From Sphingobacterium sp. CZ-2 (GTDB lineage Bacteria > Bacteroidota > Bacteroidia > Sphingobacteriales > Sphingobacteriaceae): 64,000 nt of DNA. The DNA is taken from positions 3,286,001 to 3,350,000 of the forward strand of contig NZ_CP038159.1 in NCBI RefSeq assembly GCF_004526235.1, in the 5' to 3' direction. Position numbers and translations under genes: made by a program. Positions 18,174 through 26,332 of this stretch are shown one piece after another; position 1 is the first letter of the stretch, and every line of letters begins with the position of its first letter. The notes under the pieces are model-generated. The model did no database searches. It was not told where the DNA came from and saw only the letters and a list, made by a program, of their open reading frames with translations.

Positions 18174-19547
18174 ATGAAACTATCATTTAAATATATCATA
18201 GCCGCCTTTGTTTTGAGTGCTTCTAATACTTCTTGTTCAAGTTTTTTGGATAAAGAACCTATCAGTAATTTTTCGGGACAAGGTTTTTATAAAAAACCTG
18301 CCGATGCACAGGCCGGAGTGAATGGCATTTATAATTCTTTACAATCTGTTTTTCGTATAAACTTTGCTTATTGGGGTGAAGGTAGGGCAGATAATGTAAC
18401 TACAAGACATTCAGGAGATCCATTTGCCTTACAGCAAAACAATCTTACACCAATCATTAATTCTGCACGTTGGGATAATTTTTACACCTTGATTTCACGG
18501 GCTAATTATGCCATTAAATATATCCCTACGGTTTTTGAATCCGAAGATAGTGCATTAAGAAATCAATTATTGGGACAGGCTAGAGGACTCAGGGGATTGG
18601 CCTTCTTTTATTTAACCCGGATATGGGGTGATGTCCCCATCATTTTGGAACCATACGAAAGTATAGATCAGAATTTGTTCGTGGAAAGAAATAGTCAGGC
18701 CGATGTTCTAAAACAGGCTGAAGAAGATTTATTGTTTGCAGCGTCCAATTGTGCAGACAATTACACGGGGGATAGAAATAGAGTGTTTTTAACAAAAGGT
18801 GCTGCATATGCATTTCTTACCCAACTTGCCATGTGGGAAAAACAGTATGATAAAGCAGTAGGATATGCCGACAAAGTACTAGACGATAGCCAATTCAGTT
18901 TAGTTTCCATAAGTGATTGGAATAGTATTTTCAATAAGGGAGCAAGCTCAGAAAGTATATTTGAAGTGGGTTATAATGAGGTTCAGACAAATTCTTTAAG
19001 AGTTTTATATGCTTTAGGTTCGGACTCTGATTATGTTCCAAGTTCAAAATTTATAGCTTCTTTTGAAGAAGGGGATTTAAGGAAAAATCTAATCTATGAT
19101 GTGAAAGAAGTTCAACCGCGTAAAATATGGAAATTCTTTGGTGTGGGATTCAATGATGAAAGCCCTGACCCTTCAGGTAATAATATTGTTTTGACTCGAT
19201 TAGCTGATATTATGCTGTTAAAAGCAGAAGCATTATCCAATCTTAACCAAACAGATGAGTCCTTAACACTCCTGAATAATATTAGAAGGAGAGCTGGATT
19301 GGCAATTATGGATTTGGAGGTGGCAAAAAATCTTTATGGTGATCTTACTTCTGCTATTTTACATGAACGATCTATTGAATTGTCCTTTGAAGGGCATCGA
19401 TGGTTTGACCTCGTAAGAACAGGTAAAGCCATAAATACAATGAATCCTTTAAATGGACTATCAGACGAAAAAAATCTAGTATGGCCAATCCATGAGAATG
19501 CTTTATTAAGAAATCCGAAGCTCAATCAAAATGAATTCTACAAATAA
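18174..19547 (+). CDS. SusD/RagB-family nutrient-binding lipoprotein
   Basis: A 457-residue surface lipoprotein. The lipobox is around SNTSCSS (Cys about residue 21), followed by the SusD N-terminal helical repeat region (LDKEPISNFSG, RGLRGLAFFYLTRIWGDVP) and the C-terminal RagB/SusD domain with LLKAEALSNLNQTDESL and ERSIELSFEGHRWFDLVRTG. SusD acts as the ligand-binding lid on SusC. It begins eleven bases after susC, which fixes the pairing. It is shorter than many SusD proteins but all conserved segments are present. Confidence 0.93.
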   Translation: MKLSFKYIIAAFVLSASNTSCSSFLDKEPISNFSGQGFYKKPADAQAGVNGIYNSLQSVFRINFAYWGEGRADNVTTRHSGDPFALQQNNLTPIINSARWDNFYTLISRANYAIKYIPTVFESEDSALRNQLLGQARGLRGLAFFYLTRIWGDVPIILEPYESIDQNLFVERNSQADVLKQAEEDLLFAASNCADNYTGDRNRVFLTKGAAYAFLTQLAMWEKQYDKAVGYADKVLDDSQFSLVSISDWNSIFNKGASSESIFEVGYNEVQTNSLRVLYALGSDSDYVPSSKFIASFEEGDLRKNLIYDVKEVQPRKIWKFFGVGFNDESPDPSGNNIVLTRLADIMLLKAEALSNLNQTDESLTLLNNIRRRAGLAIMDLEVAKNLYGDLTSAILHERSIELSFEGHRWFDLVRTGKAINTMNPLNGLSDEKNLVWPIHENALLRNPKLNQNEFYK

Positions 19548-19550
19548 CCA

Positions 19551-21008
19551 ATGAAAATTAATTTTATGAAAAAGTTAAAAAATACAATATCAATGGTGCT
19601 ATTAGGTGTAGGATTAATTGGTATGCAATATAGCTGTGAAATACAGGAGAATTTTGAATATGTACAAGGTCCTGATAATAGTAAACTTTCAGTTGATGCG
19701 CTAACCTTTATTTCAGAAAACGAATCTTTAAGTCTTTTAAAAGAAGCGATCATTAAAGCTGGGATGGAAAGCTATTATAATGGATCGAAAGAATATACTT
19801 TTATTGCGCCTAACAACCAAGCATTTACAGCTTATCTAAAAGACAATGGTTATGCGTCTATAAATGATATTCCTTTACCGATTTTGAAGAATATGCTGAA
19901 ATATCATATCGTAAATGGTACAGTAAATTTTAATGATCCAGCACTATCTGCAAGTAATAAACCAATTGCTTATAATACAGAGAATGGGCAAACGATGTTT
20001 CTTTCTCATAGTAGTACCTATGTTGGGATCATCAATGAAGGAACGAATAGCCAATGGCAGATCCGCACCTCCAATCTTGTCCCTACTAATGGAGTGATGC
20101 ATGTGACCAATTTTATCACTTACTATTCGGCGCCAACAGGAGATGCAAATGCCGTAAACCCAAACCTTTTGTTAGATACCATTTTTCCTAAACACGATTC
20201 TTACATCAATGGAGGAATTGATTCGGATAAGAATTTGGGAACCACCAACCTGTTGAAAATTAAGAACGTTTCTGGAAATGGTGATTATGACCGTAAGGCA
20301 GTAATGATTTTTGATTTTAATGATTTTAAGAAAGAAGGTGTGGTTACAGATTTAAGGATGCAGTTGTCTGTTTCTTTTACACATGCCAAAGGGGTCGATC
20401 TAAATCTATTTGAAACACCTAATGCTAGTTGGACAGAGGCATCAATAAAATTTAACAATATGGTGTTTCCAAAGAGTCCAAGAATTGCCTCCATAAAAAC
20501 CAGTAAGGTTAGTTTTTTCAATTTTGATATAACAGATTATTATAAAAACGTCAATCCAGAGGGTTTAAAATCATTTATGTTGGATGGACAACCTGGCTCA
20601 GATGAAACCGATGAAATTGCATCAAAAGAACATGCCACCTTATTACCACCAATGATAATCGCTACATTGGCATCTGGAGATTCAGAATTGACTTTAGAAA
20701 ATATAACTGATTTTAAAATTGAAAATGGCGGTGTATATGTACTTTCCAAGGATAATTTAGAAGTTTCTGGTGCATCAGCAGGTGATATTATTTACACCAT
20801 TGAGGAGGCTCCAGTATTTGGCTGGTTAATAAAAGGTGCAGAAGTATTAAAGAAAGGCAGCAAATTTTCACAATTAGATTTAGATTTGAAGAATTTATTG
20901 TTCATTCATGATGGTGAACAAAATGGCACACAAACTATAAAATTGACTGCTAGAGATCGAGCAGGTGCTATTCTGGAAAATTTGGAATTAAAAATCACAG
21001 TGGAATAA
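19551..21008 (+). CDS. Multidomain surface lipoprotein (fasciclin + DNRLRE + CSPG-like repeat)
   Basis: A 485-residue lipoprotein (lipobox Cys in MQYSCEIQ, about residue 29) lying three bases after susD. I read three parts. Residues about 60-185 resemble a fasciclin/FAS1 adhesion domain (FIAPNNQAFTAYL, LKYHIVNGTV). Residues about 210-345 resemble a DNRLRE/CBM96-type carbohydrate-binding domain (DSYINGG, NLLKIKN, a WTEASIKFN motif and FDITDYYK). Residues about 380-485 look like a cadherin-like repeat of the chondroitin sulfate proteoglycan (NG2) type (GDIIYTIEEAPVFGWLIK, FSQLDLDLKNLLFIHDGEQ). It takes the position of SusE/F-like surface glycan-binding proteins and probably holds glycan or matrix at the cell surface. 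The domain assignments rest on motif reading. Confidence 0.62.
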   Translation: MKINFMKKLKNTISMVLLGVGLIGMQYSCEIQENFEYVQGPDNSKLSVDALTFISENESLSLLKEAIIKAGMESYYNGSKEYTFIAPNNQAFTAYLKDNGYASINDIPLPILKNMLKYHIVNGTVNFNDPALSASNKPIAYNTENGQTMFLSHSSTYVGIINEGTNSQWQIRTSNLVPTNGVMHVTNFITYYSAPTGDANAVNPNLLLDTIFPKHDSYINGGIDSDKNLGTTNLLKIKNVSGNGDYDRKAVMIFDFNDFKKEGVVTDLRMQLSVSFTHAKGVDLNLFETPNASWTEASIKFNNMVFPKSPRIASIKTSKVSFFNFDITDYYKNVNPEGLKSFMLDGQPGSDETDEIASKEHATLLPPMIIATLASGDSELTLENITDFKIENGGVYVLSKDNLEVSGASAGDIIYTIEEAPVFGWLIKGAEVLKKGSKFSQLDLDLKNLLFIHDGEQNGTQTIKLTARDRAGAILENLELKITVE

Positions 21009-21009
21009 G

Positions 21010-21753
21010 ATGAAGAAAAACCTTTTTGTAGGCTCAGCAGGAGTCGGATTGTTGTTGTTAATGATGAATTGTGGAACCCAGGCGCCAGTTGTGGAAAAGC
21101 CAAAAGAGCCTACAGATCGTGTAATTAAATTCTCCGGATTTGATTGGATCGTAAGAAACGATATGGTCAAAAAAGGTCCTGGCCCAAATTACTTTTCCAA
21201 TTCGGAAGATAATGTTTGGATAGATAAAGAGGGAAAGCTGCACCTAAAAATCACGCAAAAAGATGGTAATTGGTATTGCGCGGGAATGTATTGTAAGCAA
21301 CCTTTAGGTTATGGTAAATATACTTTCTATGTACATTCAGATATAACCTTATTAGACCAAAATGTTGTTTCTGGATTATTTACCTATTTAAATGATGTGG
21401 AGGAGATCGATATTGAGTTCTCGAAATGGTCAATCCCTGAAAATCAGAATGCACAATTTGCCATTCAACCCTCTGATAAAACAGGTAATAAATATCGTTT
21501 CCAGATTCCCAGTAACGCTGGTCCAACAAGACACAGTTTTGATTGGCAAGAAGATCAGATCAATTTTATCAGCCAGGTAAATTCTGATGCTGCTATTGCG
21601 CCCTATGCTGCTTGGAAATATACAGGACCGGATGTTCCAAAAGCTACAACGGAACGTATGCGCATTAACCTTTGGTTATTTAAAGGGCAGATGCCTTCCG
21701 ACTTAAAAGAGCAAGAGATCGTCATCGATAGTGTTACGTTTAATAAAAATTAA
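21010..21753 (+). CDS. GH16-like glycoside hydrolase lipoprotein
   Basis: A 247-residue lipoprotein (lipobox Cys in MMNCGTQ, about residue 21). It carries EEIDIEFS at about residue 135, which matches the GH16 active-site pattern E-[ILV]-D-x-E with its two catalytic glutamates. PLGYGKYTFYVHSD upstream and HSFDWQEDQINF downstream are other conserved GH16 strands. GH16 enzymes are endo-acting on beta-1,3/1,4-glucans, agar, porphyran or keratan/poly-LacNAc. Beside nagA, GH20 and nagB, an amino-sugar polymer is a reasonable guess but is not shown. One base separates it from the previous gene, so it belongs to the sus operon. Confidence 0.7.
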   Translation: MKKNLFVGSAGVGLLLLMMNCGTQAPVVEKPKEPTDRVIKFSGFDWIVRNDMVKKGPGPNYFSNSEDNVWIDKEGKLHLKITQKDGNWYCAGMYCKQPLGYGKYTFYVHSDITLLDQNVVSGLFTYLNDVEEIDIEFSKWSIPENQNAQFAIQPSDKTGNKYRFQIPSNAGPTRHSFDWQEDQINFISQVNSDAAIAPYAAWKYTGPDVPKATTERMRINLWLFKGQMPSDLKEQEIVIDSVTFNKN

Positions 21754-21786
21754 TGCATAAATCAACCTAACCCTTTTTAATAGAAC

Positions 21787-22533
21787 ATGGATGTAAATGA
21801 AAAAATGATGGCAGTTTTTGAAACGAAAGAAGCTGCAGGATTAGCCGCGGGTAAAGCTATTGAAATGCAGATTACGGACTTATTGAAAGTTCAGGAAGAA
21901 GTAAGGATCATTTTTGCTGCTGCACCCTCCCAAAATGAAACCTTGGATTACCTGGTCAATTCCACCAAAATCCCTTGGGAAAAGATAATCGCTTTTAACA
22001 TGGATGAATATATTGGATTATCAGATGATGCGGAACAATTGTTTTCAAATTATTTAATGGGGCGCATATTTAACAAGGTCAAGGTAAAGAAACTTCATCT
22101 GATTGATCCTAAAAACTCGGTTGATAATGAAATCAAACGAATGACCAATCTTATCCATAACGCGGTTATCGATATTATTATCTTAGGGATCGGACAGAAT
22201 GGGCATATCGCATTTAATGATCCTCCAGTGGCTGATTTTGAGGATTCTGCTGTTATTAAACAGGTGGAATTGGATCAGGTTTGTAGGCAGCAACAGGTGA
22301 ACGACAAATGCTTTCTTACTATAGATGAGGTCCCTTCACAGGCATTGACACTCACAATTCCTACTATTATGAGTGGTAAACATTTGTTCTGTATTGTTTC
22401 GGGTCAACATAAGGCCGAGGCTGTTTATCAAACCCTTCATGGTGAGATTTCCATTAATTGGCCATCTACAATTTTAAGAACTCACCCTGACTGTAAATTT
22501 TATTTCGATAAAAACGCCTATAATTACGGTTAA
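21787..22533 (+). CDS. nagB: Glucosamine-6-phosphate deaminase-type enzyme
   Basis: A 248-residue cytoplasmic sugar-phosphate isomerase/deaminase of the NagB/PGL fold, expected to convert glucosamine-6-phosphate to fructose-6-phosphate and ammonia. NMDEYIGL places the catalytic Asp at about residue 72, as in E. coli NagB, and IGQNGHIAFNDPP (about 135-147) is the second active-site segment. There, Asn replaces the Asp and Asp replaces the Glu of the E. coli Asp-His-Glu triad; I did not judge whether this is normal for the Bacteroidota branch. It is the last gene of the sus operon, 33 bases after the GH16-like gene, and is followed by a terminator. Confidence 0.82.
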   Translation: MDVNEKMMAVFETKEAAGLAAGKAIEMQITDLLKVQEEVRIIFAAAPSQNETLDYLVNSTKIPWEKIIAFNMDEYIGLSDDAEQLFSNYLMGRIFNKVKVKKLHLIDPKNSVDNEIKRMTNLIHNAVIDIIILGIGQNGHIAFNDPPVADFEDSAVIKQVELDQVCRQQQVNDKCFLTIDEVPSQALTLTIPTIMSGKHLFCIVSGQHKAEAVYQTLHGEISINWPSTILRTHPDCKFYFDKNAYNYG

Positions 22534-22624
22534 CCGTAAGGATTGTTTTCTACTATGCTTTATCTTCGTATTATAGCAAGTACTTAACCAATCCATTATA
22601 AATATTCCTATTTATTAGGTAATA

Positions 22625-22656
22625 AAAAGATCAATGTCCATCATTGGTCTTTTTTG
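22625..22656 (+). terminator. Rho-independent terminator of the sus/nagB operon
   Basis: A twelve-base stem (22625-22636 with 22642-22653, one G-U pair) with a five-base loop and a T-rich tail. It closes the operon and also lies inside the upstream extension of the next open frame, which argues for the later start of that gene. Confidence 0.8.
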
Positions 22657-22709
22657 TTTTTAGCAAGCTTCTTGTTATCTTGTTGTATTATAAACCTAAA
22701 CCTAACGCT

Positions 22710-24077
22710 ATGAACCTCAACCGCAGGGAATTTATTACAGGTACAGCTGCATTATTATCCTTGGCAGCTTTTGTTCAAGATGTTTTTGGATTGGAAAAAG
22801 CAGCTGGTAAAAAAGTGGCTTTGATTGGGACAGGCTGGTATGGAAAAAGCGATCTGTTTAGATTATTACAGGTGGCCGATGTAGAGGTGGTAGCTTTATG
22901 TGATGTGGACAAAAACCATTTGGAGGAGGCTGGAAGATTAGTCGCTGGAAAACAAAAATCCCAGAAAACACCCGCACTTTATGAAGACTATCGGAAATTA
23001 TTGGCAGAGCATAAATTGGACATCGTGATCATAGGTACTCCAGATCATTGGCACGCTTTGATGGCTATAGCAGCGATAAAAAATGGTGCTCATGTTTATC
23101 TGCAAAAGCCGGTAAGTGTGGATGTGCTGGAAGGAGAAGCTGTTTTAGCGGCTGCGCGAAAGTATAAACGTAAAATACAGATCGGTACCCAGAGAAGAAG
23201 TACTGCCCATATGATCGATGCTAAGGAAAATATTATCGAAAAAGGTTTGCTAGGTAAAATTTCCCACGTCGAAATGTGCTGTTATTTTCATATGAAGAGC
23301 AATGCCAATCCTCCAGAACAACCCGTTCCGTCCTTTTTGAATTATGATTTATGGACAGGTCCAGCACCTTTAAGACCTTACGATGGCTTGCCACATGGCA
23401 GCTGGTGGCGGGCATTTATGGAATATGGTAATGGAATAACCGGGGATATGTGTGTGCACATGTTTGATACCGTGCGTTGGATGTTAAAGTTGGGTTGGCC
23501 AAAACGTATTTCGGCAACGGGTGGAATATATGTGCAAAAAGATGCAAAATCAAACATTGCAGACACCCAAACGGCCATATTTGAATATGATGATTTAAAT
23601 TGTGTTTGGAACCATCGAACTTGGGGAGCTCCTGCCGATCCCGCCTATCCTTGGTCTTTTATCATTTATGGAGATAAGGGAACATTAAAAGGAAATACCA
23701 TGAAATACGAATTCATACCCCATGGGAAAGGTGAGCGTATTTTAAGAGAGGTGTTGTTCGAAAGGGAAAAATTCCCAGAAGACCTTAAAGAACCCCGTAT
23801 TGAATTAAATGCAGCACCTGCTACTAGAGGACAAATGATGAACCTATTGACCGCTATCGAAAAAGATCATTTACCTGTTGCCGATATCGAAGAAGGACAT
23901 ATATCCTCCGCATCCTGTATCCTTGCCAATATTTCCATGGAACTCAATAGACCACTTATATATGACCCAATAAAGAAAAAAATCGTAAATGATCCAGAGG
24001 CTACCAAAAAATTGAAAAGAACCTATAGAAAAGGATGGGAGCATCCGTATGATAGCTGGATAAAAGGAAAGGTCTAA
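22710..24077 (+). CDS. Gfo/Idh/MocA-family oxidoreductase with Tat signal
   Basis: A protein of about 455 residues. The N-terminus NLNRREFITGTAALLSLAAF is a twin-arginine export signal, so the protein is folded with its cofactor and sent to the periplasm. The Rossmann domain follows (KVALIGTGWYGKS), then DHWHALMAIAAIKNGAHVYL, QKPVSVDVLEGE (the conserved Lys-Pro) and the C-terminal alpha/beta domain. Such secreted members act on sugars or sugar derivatives, but the substrate is not evident. I chose the ATG at 22710 because the longer frame runs back through a terminator. It converges with the WYL gene, the stop codons overlapping by four bases. Confidence 0.85.
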   Translation: MNLNRREFITGTAALLSLAAFVQDVFGLEKAAGKKVALIGTGWYGKSDLFRLLQVADVEVVALCDVDKNHLEEAGRLVAGKQKSQKTPALYEDYRKLLAEHKLDIVIIGTPDHWHALMAIAAIKNGAHVYLQKPVSVDVLEGEAVLAAARKYKRKIQIGTQRRSTAHMIDAKENIIEKGLLGKISHVEMCCYFHMKSNANPPEQPVPSFLNYDLWTGPAPLRPYDGLPHGSWWRAFMEYGNGITGDMCVHMFDTVRWMLKLGWPKRISATGGIYVQKDAKSNIADTQTAIFEYDDLNCVWNHRTWGAPADPAYPWSFIIYGDKGTLKGNTMKYEFIPHGKGERILREVLFEREKFPEDLKEPRIELNAAPATRGQMMNLLTAIEKDHLPVADIEEGHISSASCILANISMELNRPLIYDPIKKKIVNDPEATKKLKRTYRKGWEHPYDSWIKGKV

Positions 24078-25042
24078 CGGAATTTCAGATTAATGTCTTG
24101 GATGATTTCCATCATCCTGCTTTTTAATATGGCTGGTTCTAACACCTCGATATGATCGGCAAACATCAATAACCAACGAGGAAACTCGTGTTCAATATCC
24201 CTGCAATCGAACTGCATGATAAAATGATCATCCTTCTTTTCTTCCGAAATATAGCCATAATGGTTTCTTTGCCATCTGACATGTGGTGCCATTTCTTTGC
24301 TTACTTTAATCCGAACTTTTGATCTTTCATAGGTCGTAGGTGGATTCAGGGCTATATACTCTTCCATACTTAGGTGCTCTTTGGAAAAATCAGATTCCAA
24401 CAAATTAACTTCCATAACCCGGTCACTGCGGAATTGTCTATAATCCTTGCGGACTAAACAATAAGCAATAATATACCAATAGCCAATTTCATGAAGAACC
24501 CCTAAAGGTTCTATAGTTCTATCGTGGGCTTGATCATCTTTTATGCCTTGGTATAGTATTCGGAGCTGTCTTTTCTGGGCAATCGAAGTCAGGGTCGCAT
24601 TTAAAAGTTGCGGAGCATGATTGGAAAAAATGGGATTATCCTGTTTTTTCATGATGATCTGCCCCTGCATATGCTCCAACATTTCTTGGTCATGTGATTT
24701 TAAAATGGCTTTTATTTTCATCATCGCAAAGCCATAATGCCTACTCGTACTATTATCAAAGAATTTCTCCGCCAATTTCTCGGTAGCCACAAAACTTAAA
24801 GCTTCTTCTTTATTGAAACTGACTGGCGGGAGGTTATAGCCATTCATGATGGAATAGCCGGTTCCAGCCTCGCCAATGATCGGGACTCCAGCTTGTTCTA
24901 AACTCTTCATATCCCGATAAATGGTTCGTAAGCTTACCTCAAATCGATCCGCCAAATCTTGCGCCTTTACGATTCTCTTGGACTGTAATTGAATTAGAAT
25001 TTCAACAATACGGTCGAACCTTTTCTTTAAGTCGATGGACAT
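24074..25042 (-). CDS. HTH and WYL-domain transcriptional regulator (YafY type)
   Basis: A 322-residue regulator. The N-terminal winged helix reads RFDRIVEILIQLQSKRIVKA then LADRFEVSLRTIYRDMKSLE. The WYL domain follows in the middle (about residues 140-215), with YWYIIAYCLVRKDYRQFRSDRV holding the usual ligand-sensing residues, and a WCX-like C-terminal extension ends the protein. WYL proteins sense nucleotides or other small ligands. It lies six bases after the MBL hydrolase gene in the same direction, so the two probably share a transcript and the regulator may control it. Confidence 0.86.
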   Translation of the reverse strand: MSIDLKKRFDRIVEILIQLQSKRIVKAQDLADRFEVSLRTIYRDMKSLEQAGVPIIGEAGTGYSIMNGYNLPPVSFNKEEALSFVATEKLAEKFFDNSTSRHYGFAMMKIKAILKSHDQEMLEHMQGQIIMKKQDNPIFSNHAPQLLNATLTSIAQKRQLRILYQGIKDDQAHDRTIEPLGVLHEIGYWYIIAYCLVRKDYRQFRSDRVMEVNLLESDFSKEHLSMEEYIALNPPTTYERSKVRIKVSKEMAPHVRWQRNHYGYISEEKKDDHFIMQFDCRDIEHEFPRWLLMFADHIEVLEPAILKSRMMEIIQDINLKFR

Positions 25043-25048
25043 AAGATG

Positions 25049-25885
25049 TTAAATATCACTTAATTTGAAAGTGTCCTTTAAACGAATTCCTTTTTCAGTA
25101 TATTGTAGCGTACAGCATTCATGTTCAGCATCATGTTCCAGAAATAGGATGTATTCATTATCCACAATTTCTTTCCAATAATCCTGTCTTTCCTGCATGG
25201 TTACCAAAGGTCGTACATCATAGCCCATAACATAAGGAATTGGAATATGACCAACCGATGGAAGAAGATCGGCCATGTACAGAATGGTCTTATCCTTATA
25301 TTTCATCTGCGGCAACATCATGGCTTCGGTATGGCCATTGGCAAATCTCATGAAGATGTCGCTGTCGTAAACAGGGTTATTTTCATCAATAAATTTCAAT
25401 TGCCCACTCTCCGAGATGGGTAGGATATTTTCTTTCAAGAAGGATGCCTTTTCCCTTGGATTAGGATTGACTGCCCAATCCCAATGTTTTTCATTTGACC
25501 AAAATTCACCATTCTTAAAAGCAGGGGACAAGAGGTCTCCTTCGCGGATTATCGCACCCCCACAATGGTCGAAATGAAGATGGGTAAGAATTACATCGGT
25601 AATATCATCCCGATGGAAACCGTGTTTCTTTAGGGATCCATCCAAGGTATCATTTCCATGAAGGTAATAATGGGAAAAGAATTTATCGTCCTGTTTATCC
25701 CCAAGACCAGTATCTACCAAGGTTAATCGGCTTCCTTGTTCTATTAGGAGCAATCGAGTTGCCCAAGTACATAGGTTGTTAGCATCTGCAGGATTAGTCC
25801 TCTGCCATAAAGATTTCGGTACTACACCAAACATCGCCCCACCATCCAATTTGAAAAACCCGGTATCGATACTGTATAAATTCAT
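25049..25885 (-). CDS. MBL-fold metallo-hydrolase
   Basis: A 278-residue protein with the metallo-beta-lactamase zinc motif LTHLHFDHCGG (HxHxDH, about residues 101-110), an LVDTGLGDK strand before it, a third His in FANGHTEAM and a final LEHDAEHE segment. It lacks a signal peptide. The layout resembles the AHL-lactonase and quorum-quenching-like group of cytoplasmic MBL hydrolases, but the substrate cannot be told. It is the first gene of the two-gene unit with the WYL regulator. ATG at 25885. Confidence 0.83.
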   Translation of the reverse strand: MNLYSIDTGFFKLDGGAMFGVVPKSLWQRTNPADANNLCTWATRLLLIEQGSRLTLVDTGLGDKQDDKFFSHYYLHGNDTLDGSLKKHGFHRDDITDVILTHLHFDHCGGAIIREGDLLSPAFKNGEFWSNEKHWDWAVNPNPREKASFLKENILPISESGQLKFIDENNPVYDSDIFMRFANGHTEAMMLPQMKYKDKTILYMADLLPSVGHIPIPYVMGYDVRPLVTMQERQDYWKEIVDNEYILFLEHDAEHECCTLQYTEKGIRLKDTFKLSDI

Positions 25886-25988
25886 CTTCTGCGTTTATTT
25901 GAATATAAATTTGCTGTTTTAAAAGCAGAATGACAAGTTTGTTTTTATTTTGGGTTACTCCCTGTAATTATTATTTTCAAGTAAGCCC

Positions 25989-26100
25989 CGTCATTGCGAG
26001 GAGGCACTACACATCCGTCATTGCGAGGAGGCACGACGAAGCAATCTTTGGATATGGTCGCCCCATGTCATCCTGAGCGAAGTCCTTTTGTCATCCTGAG
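25989..26100. repeat. REP-like repeat, copy E (truncated by IS110 element 1)
   Basis: Two outer arms of the CGTCATTGCGAGG type (25989 and 26016) are followed by GACGAAGCAATCTTT and two inner arms of the GTCATCCTGAG type. The second inner arm breaks off at CCTGAG (26095-26100), where in other copies it would go on with CGTAGTCGAAGG. The break marks the left end of the inserted element. Confidence 0.8.
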
Positions 26101-26178
26101 AATTAAAAATTTGAACTAAATTTATCGGAAGGTGATGACATTTAGTAACTTAGTTCATTGACCATTCTGCAGTTTGAC

Positions 26179-26330
26179 CGGACTATCGTATAGTGCATCT
26201 TGCCTGTCCCTGAGCTTGGTTCCATAGATTGAGGCATTGGAGTTTGGTACATCTTTTAGATTGTCCGTATGGTAGCCTGCCGTTTATTTTTCCTCTATGG
26301 GCTTAATGGTTTCACATTTTAATTGATGTG
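26179..26330 (+). ncRNA. Candidate bridge-RNA region of IS110 element 1
   Basis: A five-base stem (CGGAC 26179-26183 with GTCCG 26263-26267) encloses a loop with CCTGAG at 26209-26214, identical to the six bases of target left of the insertion point (26095-26100). Further on, TTTTAATT at 26317-26324 is the reverse complement of the first eight bases of the element, AATTAAAA at 26101-26108, and sits in a hairpin with arms CACAT and ATGTG. These look like a left target guide and a right donor guide. The other two guides could not be found because the right end is lost. Confidence 0.4.
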
Positions 26331-26332
26331 CC

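Larger units (their letters stand above)
25886..26332. other. Gene-free stretch: truncated REP-like repeat and IS110 left end
   Basis: From 25886 to about 25988 I see only AT-rich sequence with the MBL promoter region. From 25989 to 26100 there are REP-like arms that stop abruptly at 26100. From 26101 to 26332 comes the non-coding left end of the GC-rich IS110-family element. No coding sequence is supported here. Confidence 0.7.

Noticed and set aside
22644..22709. Upstream extension of the Gfo/Idh/MocA gene
   Set aside because: It runs back through a terminator and would bury the twin-arginine signal.
26215..26262. A right target guide in IS110 element 1
   Set aside because: I searched the 3' side of the first loop for a complement of the expected repeat continuation and found none, so only two of four guides are claimed.
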